Shown: positions 1-13,682, counted from the stretch's first letter. The stretch: 64,000 nucleotides of DNA from Turritopsis dohrnii (GCA_027922465.2 BQMF02000136.1:620001-684000), one strand, 5' to 3'. Notes: generated by a model not told the origin, from the letters alone. Program-made: numbers and translations.

Positions 1-1344
1 TGAACTGTTAAAAGCACTGTCACTTCCGCTTGATCGTATGTCAATTGAACAAAGACCGGTACTAGAACTTCCATCGTCACTTGTCAGAAATGTGCTCGTC
101 GACTGAGTGTCAAAATCTCGCTGCATGTTTTTGTCTTCCATTTTATCGCATTTGCTTTTCGACTTTGATTTGAATTTTTTGAGGCTTTTCAAACTCAATT
201 TGGATTTTACAAATTTTTCGATGTCTAAGCTGTTGTTCCGTTTTTTCCCATCATGAGTCGTTTTGTTCCGTTTTTTCCCATCATGAGTCGTTTGAATGGT
301 ACTGCTGCTATCGAGACTTTTCGAACTCTTTCGTGAAAAACTATAATCATTGATGTTGCTGTTGTGTCGGCGAAGTATCTGCTCGTGACGTGTCGGCTCG
401 TGTCGTGGTAACAACGGCGTGCGCAGTTCGTCGTAAACTTGATTCTGAAGTTCGCATGACGTATAAGGGTTATTAGTAGACATATAATCAAACCTTGTCA
501 AATCAATTTTACCATGTGAACGATTGTTGGTCGATTGTGGTCGGTTGTTCACCAGCCCTTCAGCAACCTGAATTGTGATTGGCAGATCAGCCGAAAACGT
601 CATAGCATGTCTCACACCATCTATAACCGATGTCGCTAAAATTGAGTTGATGGACAATTTCTTCTCTAAGCGGATCTCCCCTAACTGAGGACCGTAGCCA
701 CAGTTTCTTTCACTAACCGGTAAAAACTGGACTTGAAACGGTAAGGAATGTTCTTCGTATAATTCCGCTAACAGAAAACTCTTATTCACCAAATCCGTTT
801 CTATGGTTTCCATAAAAACTCCATTTAAATGAACCGGTAGTACGAACCGTCTCTCTTGACATGACGGTTCATTAAAATCCGGTACACGGCAATTAAGTCC
901 GATGATTTGATTTTCATCTCCTATCACATGATCCATAATTTCTAGTGTCGACCATGATTGCAGTGCTTCGATGCCATCTCCTGTTTCCAAACTGTCTTCA
1001 AGCCGAACAAACTTTGGTGGGTGTTCACAAAAACACAACTCTCGTACCGAAGTAAACCTTCTTGGGTTTCCTAGCGATACGATTCGTACCTTGTATGGGC
1101 AGGAAAAAGGGATGTTGAGGTCTTTTCCATGTTCATCTGTACCAAGAAAAGCATCGGATCGTTTTTTCCCATGTAGCGTTAAAACCTGACCACTGGCAAT
1201 CGAGTCGTCTTCGTCAACCATATGTCCTTGCACTACCCGTACGATTTGTGGTAAATTAAAATTCGGGTTGTCAAGTACAAACTTTAATTTATATTCTGTG
1301 TCGTTCCAGACGATCCACTCATTGTTCATGTCTACATCTTCCAT
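1..1344 (-). CDS. CABIT-domain adaptor protein (GAREM/THEMIS-like), 5' part
   Basis: The minus strand is open from an ATG at 1344 to the left edge, giving 448 codons with no stop, so the gene is cut by the window end. Residues about 30-110 read LPQIVRVVQGH, then GQVLTLHGKK, FLGTD and IPFSCPYKVRIV. Residues about 140-250 hold a second beta-rich half (RRFVLPVHLNGVF, LPFQVQFLPV). This order matches the CABIT domain of GAREM and THEMIS, which are cytosolic adaptors in growth-factor or antigen-receptor signalling. The tail after residue 270 is polar and Ser/Lys-rich, with tyrosines in NNPYTS and QVYDEL that could be phosphorylation sites (inference). The ATG is the first in frame after a splice acceptor at 1392-1393. 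No death or SAM domain is visible before the edge. The CABIT assignment is by motif reading; the exact subfamily is uncertain. Confidence 0.75.
   Translation of the reverse strand, partial: MEDVDMNNEWIVWNDTEYKLKFVLDNPNFNLPQIVRVVQGHMVDEDDSIASGQVLTLHGKKRSDAFLGTDEHGKDLNIPFSCPYKVRIVSLGNPRRFTSVRELCFCEHPPKFVRLEDSLETGDGIEALQSWSTLEIMDHVIGDENQIIGLNCRVPDFNEPSCQERRFVLPVHLNGVFMETIETDLVNKSFLLAELYEEHSLPFQVQFLPVSERNCGYGPQLGEIRLEKKLSINSILATSVIDGVRHAMTFSADLPITIQVAEGLVNNRPQSTNNRSHGKIDLTRFDYMSTNNPYTSCELQNQVYDELRTPLLPRHEPTRHEQILRRHNSNINDYSFSRKSSKSLDSSSTIQTTHDGKKRNKTTHDGKKRNNSLDIEKFVKSKLSLKSLKKFKSKSKSKCDKMEDKNMQRDFDTQSTSTFLTSDDGSSSTGLCSIDIRSSGSDSAFNSS
234..293 (-). repeat. 30-nt tandem duplication in coding sequence
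   Basis: Two adjacent 30-base copies encode TTHDGKKRNK and TTHDGKKRNN in the basic tail of the CABIT protein. The frame is kept. The near-identity of the copies at DNA level suggests a recent slippage or duplication event. Confidence 0.85.
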
Positions 1345-1401
1345 CGTTATTTTTATTCTTTTGATTGTATGTTTCCGTCAATATCTTTAAGCTGAAAAGA
1401 A
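1345..1401 (-). other. 5' UTR and 3' splice site of the CABIT gene
   Basis: Read on the minus strand, a T-rich tract ending in TTTTCAG (AG at 1393-1392) comes 47 bases before the CABIT ATG. This is a typical acceptor, so at least one non-coding exon and the promoter should lie at higher coordinates. I could not locate that exon. Confidence 0.5.
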
Positions 1402-4400
1402 AAAAAGTATTGAAATTACTAATGGTTGCTACATAACAAACTTAAATGATAAGAATGGTGAAAAACTCTTTTTTAATAAACCAGTTAATGAATGGCGTGT
1501 GATATGAAATTATCAAAATGTCACACAGGAATGGAAAAGCGAATGCTTCTCCATTATTTGAAGTTGATGCAAATTCACTTAACATTCTTTTTCAGAATGT
1601 CAGAAGGTCTTTATTCAGAATTTTTGCATTTACAATACCATGCCAATGATGTTATAACAAATTAAATTTTACTATAATGACATTATACTGCTGTATGTTG
1701 ATCAGATTAAAACAAAATAAAATTGATAAACAAACAAACTAACAAATTGTTTACTGAAATATAAATAAACTAGGTATTGCAGGTGTATTGAATGTGTGAA
1801 GCACTGTTCATGATCCCAGATGTCAGCGCTCCAATGCAGTGTTGTTAAGAGTTTCAAGAATAGATAGAAGTTGATGTAATGAGTGATGTCAGTTAGATTT
1901 CCTGTTGATACAGCGTTCTAGAAGCTTTTAGAAAAACTGTCATTTCCTACAAAATAATGATTCGAATGCATCCATAGTTCCTTGTCGAAAAATTATAAAC
2001 TAAATTCATCAACTTGGACGATAAATAACTTTATTTTCAGCGAACCAATTCATTTGTAACTTGTAACATATCAAAAAGGAATTAAAAAAAAAATTACTAT
2101 TATCTAAATTTGTCATTTTAGTCAAACTGGTTTCAATAAGTTATTATCATAACCCATTTTTTGTGATTTTGCAATACGACGATCTTTTCATTAACTATAT
2201 TCTATTAAAAGCTCTACTCTTTTGTGTGACGTCATCATACATTACTCAAGTGATTAGATATTCATAAGCAACTAAGATGCGAAACACATTCTATCGAAAA
2301 AAAATATTCTTGATCAGTTGTAACCACTAGCTGGGTTAATTTGTTCATAAATACCACACAAATATAAATACCACACAAATATACAAAGACATACAACCGA
2401 AACAGTATTCCTTCTTCATATCGGTTGTATAACAAATATTGAGTTTCTTCCTGTTACGAATCAGTGTTGAATTTGAATTTAGTGATGTGTTATGGACGGC
2501 TTGTTTCGTCTTATAAGATACATGCCACATTATCAAGCGGTCTGATTAGTCTCCTAGGAAACCAGACCAAGAAACTCATCATGCAATTAGTGTTGATGTC
2601 TATACTTCCGTAAGATGTTTTTGAAATCGTGTTAGAAGTTACTGGTTAACTTTATCGATTTGGACTTTAGAATTGTATGGAGTCGACACTGGGATCATGC
2701 AATCAGTTATCCAATTATGAGTTCTTTCCATACTTCATTCTGTCAACGAGCCGGAGGTAATCATACCAACATAACCTTTGTAAATGAAATATTAATCCAG
2801 TTGAAGGACTGTTTGTAAATTCCCACATTCCATGTGTTCATGATGTTATTCATCAAATTAGTTTTTCTAGAATTATTTCTATTTTAACTGACATATATTC
2901 GGTCTTTATATCTAATCTACCTAAATATGAAAAGGATATTTAAGAATCTGATGATAGGCACAGCTTGCTTGCAAAAAAAACATTTTCTCCATAATCCATG
3001 AGTTGTTACAGTTTATAACTTGACAGATTGTGAAAGTAATGTATTGTCGCTTATGTATCATTCAGCCATTCAATCATTCTAATCTGGATGACTGGATGAC
3101 TGAGTGATTGGATTAATTATTTTCCTTATTAAATAAATGCAGAAAAAATCAATAAAGAAGGTGGGGTTGTATAACGTTTCCAATGAATAAACTGGCCTTA
3201 TCTGCCAAACGGAAAGAAAGAAGGAAATTATACTATTTACCTGTGGTCATATGAACCGGATGTATACAGTTAAAATTTTGACGTTCTAATCAATATTCTT
3301 CCTTGCGATAAAGAAAAAAACATATTTCTTAAAGCATATATAATAATCACATGAAGTTTGTGTCATCTTGTATAAAGTGAACACCGTTTTAACTTATTAC
3401 TCTGTACAAATATGACAGAAGTTCAACATGTACAAGTATAAAACAGAATCAAAGTAAACATGGTCTTACTGTGCAACCTCATCATAAAAAAAATTCTTTG
3501 AAGCGAAAACAAAATTTTTATTCCAGAATATTTACTTATTTCGTGCGTTTATCAGAAAAATAGCACAAAATATTTCTCTTAATGCAAACCAGGCCTTGAA
3601 CAGAAAAGTTGAGAATTCAATAAATAAAAGAGAAATTCAAAAGTGTGAATGGGGCTTCCCCTGATAATTGCTCTCTAATGAGTTAAGATTTCACAAGTCT
3701 TTCTCGTGAACAATCGATATCCTTTATCGATATAAATCAACAGCTCAAGAGTTTGTTTGGTGATTCATTTACACCACTCACTTATCAAAAACTTTCAGAG
3801 CTTTGCTGGAATGTTGAGATTGTACGGAATTGACATTATATTTTAAATTACATCAGATAAACGTTATGCATGCTTAAGTCATTTCGAAAAGAATTGTCTG
3901 AGGCAATGAAACATAACTGGAATTTTGCAAAACGTTTTTTTTTTAAAGTTCAAATGTTTGAATCAACAGCGTGTTTTGACATATTTGAAAATAAGTATTT
4001 GTTAAAATGTCATATACACTTTACAAAAAAAAAAAAGTTCGGTATCAACAGTAGTAAAAGGATACATTTTTGATGTTTGTTTACATAAATGAAATATCAC
4101 CAAACCATTATGAAAAAAATTGAAGTTTTATAAAAAGAATTTGAGCTGTGAGTTGAACGGTTTCTTTCTTCCAGTATTTTTACCTCATAGCTATGATTTA
4201 AACTTTTGGTCAACTTTTTCACATGTTCGAAAAGAGAATGGTAACCACACAAACAAGTTGGTAATTACGAACGATTGGTACATAATATGTTATCACATCC
4301 TGTAATGAACCCACATGAAAAAGTTCAGCAAAGTGTATACACGATAAGCAAGTAAACAACGATCTGTATATATAGGCGCTTTACAACAAGAAGAAATCGT

Positions 4401-7400
4401 CGAATGGAACATGAATATGTCATGTCTACACATCTAAAAATAGAACAGCTTTCTGGTGTGAATGTAATAACATTCGTTTGTAGTCTGGAACGTTTGGGAT
4501 TATGTGAGGGAAAAGACTGTATCTCTTTCATCCAGTCATTTTTATAAGTGTTTTCACTTAAGAGTCATAGAGTTATCGAGACAATATCAACCAATATTAA
4601 CACTGTTATCTGAAGTACTTTTCTATCAATATAAAAAGTCTCTCACCACAACATTCATGCCATGTCATCATCATGCTGTATTTTCTGATAAATTATTAGA
4701 ATATTTATTTATTTTTTATACCAAATACATTCTAATCAAGTTCGCCCACCACCGCAAATTATCATAAAGTGATAAATATACACCTAGCAACCAAAATCGA
4801 CTTTCTCCTTAGTTACAGCATACTTTTCGTCTAAGCTAGCCTAGATGTAATTCTTTGTAAGTCTAGATTTTTCCTAGAATAACTCAAGTGATCACGAAAA
4901 TCAAAGCATATCGCGTAATTCTGGTATTTCTCTACAAGCTATCTTGACCATATAAAACTAAAAACTTCTAAAGCTTTCTCCGCCATCACGAGTTTTCTCA
5001 GGGCCTGAGAAAGCCGCTTACTATGTTGATTGTAATGGTTATGAACAACAGAGACACTTGCCAGGATAACTAATCGAGAGTTAATGAGGAGCGGTCTAAA
5101 ACTACTATAACAGTTATCTGAGAATGAATTATCGTGTCGATGTAAATTTACAGAATGACACACAGGTCATAGTTGTAACTCATGGTCGTTTGTTTAAAAC
5201 ATGTTTATCGCAATCGCTCTGAACTTAAATCTCGCGTATTGAATACAAGCCAGGACAGAGAATCAACTTTTAACAGGTTTGTGATAAAAAATATATATTA
5301 TCTATATGTATATTCAAAACATTGAAGCAAAGTAGACTTACTTGCATTTTTTAAGTTTAATTTTCAAAATTCAACTCATCATATTTTCATGATATTTCTT
5401 AAAAGGATTTTCTCTTATTATCTAGATTTTTTAAGCCGATAAGCTTCAGGTCATGAATTGTTGTGAATTATCAAGGTTCATGTAATCCCTTAAGTGTGAT
5501 TTCATCGCATTTCATCAGGAACAAAAAAAAATGGTCATTTCAACAACTGTCAAATCTTCTTTTCCAATTCAAATGCTACTGTGGTTGTGGTTTCATCTTC
5601 AGGAACCAGAGGGTTGTTGGATGAATTACTTTAATTAGAGTGTGTTCGACCAGACAGGTAAAAATAGGAAAGGACAATAAACAATAAAAAAGAACCTCAA
5701 ACAAGATCAGTGTATGTTACTGTGCTTAATCCGAAAATTGTTTCGGTTAATTAGATGAAATGATCAAGACTTTGCGACTATCCACTTTTTTTTCGGAACT
5801 TTTCAGGTAATTCAAAGATAAACTACTGTCTTGTAATTTCAATCTAACTTTTATCAGACTGTTGCCAGACTCAATAAAGCATCAATAAATCGTTGACTCC
5901 GGTGCAGTGCAGTTTTCGTATGAGTCAGCATTCCTGACTTAAATCAATAATGGTAGATAAGCAACGATTCACAAGAGAAATTAACTAATTAGCGATCAAT
6001 ATCATGTCTTATATGATGGACTTTATGTTACCTATGTTACTGTCTACCTCCAAATTAAACATATACTCTTTTTTCGTACTTCTTTGATGATACCGAAAAT
6101 GTACTCAAGAGGTACTTGGCCCGAAGTAAGTTCAACACGCAATAACAAATCTTTACAGCGTTATAACGTCTTGTACTTAAGGTCACCCGTCTAAGCAAAA
6201 TAGGTAAGTACTGTACGTTCCATGAAATACACAATTTTCTGCGTCTCAGTTTAAATATCAATATTCATACCAGTCTCGTTTTGGTGCATTGTATTGAAGT
6301 ATATGTTCTTCACGTGCATGCAGATAGTTTTACTGAAAGTTGAAGTCCAATATCACGAAACCCACACACGTTTATACCAAAAGGATTAGTTTCAAAAGCA
6401 AATGTTTTTAATTAAACAGCGGTTTTATAAAATTTTTCTAGATCGGATATAAAAATGAAAACTTTAGAAAATGAATAAAACTTACTTTTTGAACAGGATT
6501 TTGAAGCTTCACAAACCTCAATCAAACACCTGCAAACTGTCTGTACCACAGCAAAACATTTTCATTTGGAAACCAAAGCGGATGTTTGTTTTTCTTTTAA
6601 TGAAAATTTACTACCTCACATTTGGTCAGTGCGTAGTGTATATAACTTGTAAATCGTCACTATTATAGGAGTATCAAAAGGTCTCTTTCTATTGCTTGCA
6701 TCAGCAAAAAGCAGGGGGTAGCAAAATGTTGACATTGACGTGGAAAGGGCTTGATAGAACAACAAAAGTTAATTTTGCACGTATACATCACAGCAAGGAA
6801 AATGAAGTCAATAAAGCTTTTTACTGAGTTTGACAGACGTTGAGCAGTATTGAGAAATAAATACGAGGCTGTTCTTTGTGTGTGTAATATCGTTTGAATG
6901 GTTCAAATACTTCAAGTGCTGTTTGCACAAGAAAGGGGCGTATCTATTAATTTCAATAATTTTTTTTGAATTGTATTATTTAACCATACGGGAGGCGGGA
7001 CATGTTCCGACTTCAGCGGTGCTGGATATCTCTTTTGTTTATCCCATACAACCAGATGTTAACTCGATCAGCAAATAGGTTGTAACAGGTCGTTCTAGTT
7101 TAGCCTATAAGTTCAAGCTAGTATTTGTGAAAATTGAGATAAGCAGTCTTGAAGTTAGCAGTGAAACAAGATGTAAGTGTTACTTCGGGACTGTCCATAA
7201 TTCTCTGTGGAATATCTTCAAAACGAGGTCATACTTAAGCAGACAATCTAGAAACTATAGTAGTGCAAGTTTGCGAGATACAATATTTATAACTTTTTGT
7301 GCTACTGCTGTTCGCTACAGAAATCTTTCACAGAAAGAGAAAAAGGGATTGGTGTTATTTTCAAATAAATGTATATTTTGTACCATCCCACACGAGTAAA

Positions 7401-10400
7401 CCAGCATGAAACCAGCGTGAGACCAGACATGGTTGAGACCACAACTTCTGCATCATTAGGAAAACAACATGATGGATCATCAGAATATGCTTACCCATCC
7501 CAACGTTTTCAAATGCTTCAGGAAATTATCCTGTGTCTCACTACGGCAGGATACCAACACAATTTGGGTAAATGTTTGTTTAAGAAAACAAGGTGTAGGC
7601 TTTGCTTATCCAGACGACAATAACAAAACTTAGAAGACAAACTATAAAGATGTTCGAGTCGAATTGTTTGCAAGAAACAAGATTTTTGGGTCTAGAACTT
7701 CTCCTAGCAACAAATTATAGAACAATAAAAAAAGTTGTCAAATTTTACCCGAACAAATTTTTGTATGCTTAATGTAAAAAGATGTTTTATAAAACTGTGA
7801 TTGGTTAAGAAGATGTTTTCTAGAGCTGTGATTGGTTGTTCTTTCCTTTTACAGAAACCACATGACATCTGTCTACAGAAGAAGTATCAGCCACAGCAAA
7901 AAAACATTACGTAAACATTACGTAAGAACTTTCTAAGAAAAACCAAGAATCGCAAATCGAAAAATTTTGTTTTACTAGAAAAATTCAACTTTCGAAAATC
8001 CAGCGTTAGCGAACAAACAAACAGTGGTCACTTTGTATCAAGATTTTTATAAGACGTTTGACTTAAAACATTTCTGAGAGAATTTAACCGTACTTTTCCA
8101 TACCTTCTATTGGTCTCCTTCATGCAAAAAGTGTTTTACTTTAGTGTTGTGCGTTAGTGTTGTGCTTTACCGTTTTTTATTCAACTCTGGGCTGAATATA
8201 ACGTTTGGCTAACTCTGCAGACACATATCACTTTAATAGAATACAGTTAATTCTCAAAAAACTTGCCTGGCATGGGACTGTTAATCGATAAAGTACTCTT
8301 GTATTAATAAAAATCATTATCAAAGCTCAGTCATGCAGTGAAGTATAAAACTGAATCCCATCTCTTCATCATGGCTTCAATACAATTATTAAAGTTTCTA
8401 TCACAACCAAAGTGAAAAATTTCTCTATGGTTTTTTTCTATTGTTATGAAAAATAAGTTTTAAAAAAAATCGAAGAACTTTCTGAATTATTTTAATGTTA
8501 TTACTCTCATAAAACCATTAAACATTTATTTTTCAAAAGATTCCTAATTTTTGACCCGAACAAAAAGGGAGCGTGAAACTGTATAGGCGTTAGAGAATGG
8601 ATAGAATGGAGAATGGAGTGTGAGATAGCTGTCCAGTTTATCGAAAACCCAAAAGAAAATGTGATTAGGCTTGCTTTATACTGTCTAATTTTTATCTTGT
8701 CCAAGTTAATAGACATTCTTATAAATTTCGTCATAATATGCAACGCCTCGTTTTCAAACAGAATATTTATAAGGTAAAGCGACTCATCAGGGGAAAGTTA
8801 AGTAGTTGATTATTATAAGTTGAACCTAAGTCGGACATCATTAAAAACAATAGCAAACTAACAATATCTTAACTCTCCTCCACAAATCTGGCTTACTGCG
8901 CCTCTAGCATAGCATACGAATTGACAAGGACGTTCGTTAGGTTCAGGTTATGCCTCGTTCTTTCAGACTATTTTAAGAAGCTTTAACCGAGAAGTTTCAA
9001 ATTGTGAGATGAACACACTCTTGACTGGGTGTGGAGTCACTCTTTTGTTTGAAAGGTCGAGCTAAATGAGGCATTTTAGTTTGCTTGCTTAATCCAGACA
9101 GATGTATAAACATTTTAACGGCAAACTTTGAAAAACAAAAGTCAACACGTGTAAAGGATAAACATGATGAGGGAAGAAGAGGATAAACATGATGAGGGAA
9201 GAAGAGGAGCACAAAAGAAATAAAAACCTTCATCAATCCCAAATGATAACCATTGGAAAATATTGTTCAGGTTAAATTTTGAAAAAGTGATAACAATCTG
9301 TGATTCTGGTAATTACATTGATCACTGGCTTAACGAGTTGATCAAAAGTTTTCTTCAAATGAGTCAGACAAGGGAGGGATTAACTAAGATAAGCAAGATC
9401 GTAGTAATGGTCAAACAATCTCAAACAAACATGGTGAAACAATGAGAACGATGAGGGTGGTCAGTGAGTATATGTGACCTAAAGTTCATAGAAGCTCAAT
9501 ATCGTTAATTAATGATTCTAAAACGAACTACCTTCATTTTTCTGCTTGTTCCTTTTTCTGTTGTTTAGTCATATGTTAACATAACCATCAAGTACATGTT
9601 AGTAAACGATCATATCAAGCAGTTTTTAAACGTATCTCATCCATAACATGACGATAATCCTTATTAAATCGTCTTGTTTCGATAGAATAGAATCATGTAG
9701 CGAGATAGGAACAACAGTAATCATGGCTTGTATCACCTGCTGCGCCTTCCAACGAAAGAGGCGTTAGCGTTGCTACTATACAACAAAATGGCGCAACGGA
9801 AACACGAGCCACGTTATTGAATACCTAGTTTATTGAACACATTGAAGTTTGTCTGCAACGGAAGATAAGCACTCGAACATTGAATTGAACATATAATCCT
9901 CAAAATGAATAGAGAATGCTGGGATATGTTGCAACTAAGTTTAATCTGTGAAGAAGAGATAGAGAAGAAACACCCGAAGTTTGTTTACTTGCAATCACTG
10001 TGAAAGAATCCTAATATGATCTACGCTGGCTCAAACCAAAAGCCCATTAACGATACTTATTGAATCGTCTATGAAAAATGTAAAACATAAAATGTTAGCA
10101 ATTACAATAAAGTTCAGCCCAAAAGATGAATGGAAATCCTGCTTACGTTTTATAAGATCAAAAGCGATTCAAAGGTGGAGAAAATCTCAATTAAGCCACA
10201 TGATTTCGTAAACTTAAGTGAATGAGCGAATACAGAAGCAGATAACGAGTTATAAATTGTTGCAGATCCTAAAAAAGAATTTTGTTTTTCCTTAATGTTA
10301 ATTCAAAATTTCAATCAGATTTCTATCAAATTATATAAGCTAGCAATTTGATCGACTTTGAGGGTATTATCATTTAAATCCTCAATCGTTTCCCATGCTT

Positions 10401-12696
10401 CAGTTTTCACGTTTTGTCAACTAAACTTACGATCATCTGATAACAACAAATAGGCAACATTTTTATTGATTTATCTCTGTCTCTTTCATACAGTCTCCTC
10501 ATCAATCGACATCAATTACACGAAATACCGGAGTTCAACCGTTATTCAAAATGTGTCATTAGTTTAAACATTGGAAATAATTTTCTGAAATTATATTGGC
10601 TTGTAAATCAATTTAAAACATGAAGACATAGTTCCCTGTCGGAAGTAAGCTTCTCTGTATATAACTTGACAATATTTTGACAAACCCTGGCCGACTTCTC
10701 CCTGTTATAAGCACATAACTAAGTAGTTCTTTGCAAGTAGTTAAGTAGTCCTTGGACAAAAAACTGTTTTAATTGAAACATATTGGCATCTTGGAAGTCA
10801 TTACATATTTATTTTGTTGAAAAAATATAATTACTTAATTTTACCATCGTGACTAATATCTGGATTGGTAAGTTATATATATGTATATTATGTCGTCATC
10901 CATCGGTTGTGCCAACGAGGAATTAAACACACACAGAAAGAACATTCTTCAAATGTCTTGTTTGCAATTTAAGAACATGTGAGGATATCAATATTTTTAT
11001 AGTGAACACGACTAAGAATCGATTATTTGGTGATAAAACCTGTTGATGACTTTCTGAGAGTTTCCAAAAAAATGATATTATTTCATTTTGAAAATTATAA
11101 TATCCTTTAAATTATAATCAGTCTAACATTCAACTCCTCCTCACCCACCCACCCACCTCCGCCACAGCCACCGCCATCGCAACTGTTGTAACCATGATGC
11201 GCCTTCCAGAAACATCGATGACGACAACTTCATTTAGAGATGTTAAAACAGTTATAACGAATTAATTGCTTCAGACATTTTATAAATTTCTATGAGAAAA
11301 AAATGTCATAACAAAATATTATCTACCTCTGAAATTCCAGACCAATGCTTGACTTTATGAAGCGAAAAACATTTCGATAAGTTTTATAATCCTTTGGTTT
11401 TATCCATGTCTGCAAAATCAACGTTTTATTGACAACTGCTTGGCTTTTTGAATATGCTAACTTTTCATTAAAGATAATTAAAAGCAATTAAAATTAATTA
11501 AAATATTTTCGAGCTTTTTGTAATTTGTGGTAGAAAGCTGTTCTTCTTATTTGTGGTCAATATCGGCGATAAGGTTGCCTAGCAACTGCATCGCATTGGT
11601 TCCGTGACAATAATATGCCAACAAGAACAAATATGAGACCTTATACAACGTCACACCATGTATAGCTAATCTACACGGCGATAGGTTATTAGCCGGTTTC
11701 AATATGGCGGAAAATGCCGCCCGTGTGGGTGGCTGTTGATATGATTTGAGAAGGAAATCGGAATCAAAAATTAGAATATTTATCCGTCACATCGAAACCG
11801 ATTTAACTTTAATATTTTTATTAGTTTCAATAATTTACGCAGATCATAATAACATAAGATAAAAAGTATTTGAATATCAAACCATTTCCTTAAAATTTCT
11901 TCATAGATAGTTTGACCAAGGAAGCACACGATCTCCAACAACCAGAGACAGTATGCGATAATCAAGATTTTATATATATACATACATGTATATATCAATT
12001 CGAGCCATATCATGAGAATTTCGCCACAATTCTTATGAAAAGCAAACAAGACATGGATATCATTTATTCACTGAACCTTCTTTAGTTTTCATGTAGATGT
12101 TTAAAAGAAACGCTTGCAAAATAGATTAGCAAAATTAAGAGGATGAAAAATGATACAGTTTTCATCATTTTCGATTGAAACTTTCAATACAGCACTGAGA
12201 AAAAGGTCGGTACAAGTATTGATTACGAGCTCATTTTTTGATAAACAGTAAAATTTAATGATTATTATCGGTTTTTAGAATAGGACTTTTCATCTAAGAA
12301 CATCGTCGCGTGTTTTATGAATACATATCAGATGTTTTTCATCAAACGTTAGACATTAATCAACTCCAACATTTATGTAATAAATCATTAGCCTTTTAAC
12401 CTCCGAGTTTCAAATAAGCACCGCCCTGAAGATGATAGTAGAGCAACCATTGGTCGGTTCAAACTGAATTGGTGGCGCATTTTGTGTACGAAGATAATTT
12501 TTTTTTCTAACTGGCAGTAACAACCAGTTTTTAAGTGGATACTTTTTTCTGGAGTTTCAAAAGAGCAAATTTCCAAGGACAAATCCTCACAGGATACAAT
12601 CTCAAACAAGTAAACCTCAACTGGAAACTTTTGTAAAATAATAAATTAACTTGAAATTCAACCTCGATTCCAACCTCGATCCTAACCTCGAACTCA
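1402..12696. other. Intergenic or intronic DNA, no gene recognised
   Basis: The stretch is AT-rich. Open frames of 60-90 codons scatter over both strands without recognisable domains, neighbouring exon structure or coding-like composition. A 25-bp direct duplication sits at 9155-9204. It may include the 5' non-coding exon and promoter of the CABIT gene, which I cannot place. Confidence 0.5.
9155..9204. repeat. 25-bp tandem duplication
   Basis: The unit beginning AGGATAAACATGATGAGGG occurs twice in a row without change. Confidence 0.85.
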
Positions 12697-13021
12697 ACCG
12701 AGTGGTAGCCTTGTGGTGGAATGCTTGCTTCCTGTCCGGGGGAGGTCGCGGGTTCAATCTACGACCAAGTCTTGCCAGCGACAATAACAGTGTGAATCAC
12801 TCCCCTCTGCTTAGCACTCAACAAGAGAGTAGGGATGATGTCTAGGGTGGTTGTCTAGTTGAGCAGTTTCTGTCATTACAGCTTCCGTAGCCCAAATGAG
12901 GGCTTTAAATGCCCTAGGACCTCCTTCGCAGGACCCTCATTGATAACAGTACTTTAAGGAACTGAAGAGGCTATCCTGGGTAAACATTCGTAAATGAATA
13001 AATAAATAAATAAATAAATAG
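12697..13021 (+). mobile_element. tRNA-derived SINE, family A, full length
   Basis: The head carries a box A-like GGTAGCCTTGTGGTGGA near 12704-12720 and a box B-like GGTTCAATCT at 12751-12760, the spacing of an internal RNA polymerase III promoter. The body ends in GAAGAGGCTATCCTGGG and an (AAAT)n tail. A second, 5'-truncated copy of the same body and 3' end lies at 16199-16402. Like other SINEs it would depend on a LINE for movement; its partner is not identified. Confidence 0.8.
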
Positions 13022-13245
13022 ACGTAAGGGACTGAATGAAACAAAAGGAAATGTGAATGCATGAAACAAGAGAAACAAAGGGCATGAGAACACAGAGAAA
13101 AAGACAGGGAGACACAAAAAACACTTAGACACTTAAAAAGCAAAACCTATAAAAAAACCAATGAAAAATGGGGCCAAGAAATTTTGGACACTAAATGTTT
13201 TTACAAATAATATTTTTCTAATGTACTTTGAATAGACTACAGATG
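13021..13245. repeat. Dispersed repeat, copy 1
   Basis: Blocks such as GGGACTGAATGAAACAAAAG, CATGAAACAAGAGAAACAAA and CAGGGAGACACAAAAAACAC reappear as their reverse complement, in the opposite order, at about 30885-31105 inside TBL2 intron 1. Coding content is not seen. Element type unknown. Confidence 0.7.
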
Positions 13246-13293
13246 CTTTCTTCAGTTTTTGCAGCAACAAAGAAGGCATTACAAACAACAAAG

Positions 13294-13512
13294 TCATGGA
13301 CACGTTGCCGATTTGTGCTTAGATATCAAGCGTTCAAAAATGTTCTTGCGCCATTTAGTGACTTCATTGTACAATGCTTCAACAATTTGCTCTAGGTCCT
13401 CAATCGGATGAGGTCCCCAAACACTCGCCATTGAGTGGGCAATTTGGTTTATATCGACAATTATAAGGTCGTCTAGGTTGTTGATCGTGTTTGTTAAGAA
13501 GGTGTGAGTCAT
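13294..13512 (-). pseudogene. N-terminal fragment of RT/PD-(D/E)XK retroelement ORF
   Basis: The reading IEDLEQIVEALYNEVTKWR followed by KNIF resembles the N-terminal part of long invertebrate element ORFs that carry a reverse transcriptase and end in a PD-(D/E)XK-type domain. Only a short piece is left and it stops at the left end. It lies on the wrong side of the other fragments of that family (14190-15715), so it is probably another copy or a rearranged piece. Confidence 0.35.
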
Positions 13513-13672
13513 ACTGTGTAATGATGATGTTTTTAACGTTTGGTGTACATGCGTAACTGAGCTTAATAATGTCCTTCTTTGTGAAGAAACATTTTGTCAA
13601 AGAGCACCAACTGTACAAAATTTTTAATACTAAAACACGATACCACAATCTCGTGAAATCGTTCAAGTACAA
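13420..13672 (-). pseudogene. Penelope-like element linker fragment
   Basis: The minus frame reads IIKLSYACTPNVKNII and then YNCRYKPNCPLNGECL. This is the cysteine-rich linker between the reverse transcriptase and GIY-YIG endonuclease of Penelope-like elements (usual pattern SYSCMPN...CNCR...CPL.G.CL). Neither flanking domain is joined to it here. It overlaps the neighbouring RT-family fragment in another frame. Confidence 0.55.
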
Positions 13673-13682
13673 AAATATGAGA

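Noticed and set aside
2220..2235. CRE (TGACGTCA) as a promoter element of a gene
   Set aside because: The motif also occurs near 15730, near 54575 and in every palindrome repeat; alone it does not support a promoter.
7127..7623. Two 84-90 codon frames as genes
   Set aside because: They have no domain, no splice context and composition like the surroundings.
11703..11740. Possible first exon (ATGGCGGAAAATGCC)
   Set aside because: The frame closes after eleven codons, no good donor follows and no downstream exon can be tied to it.
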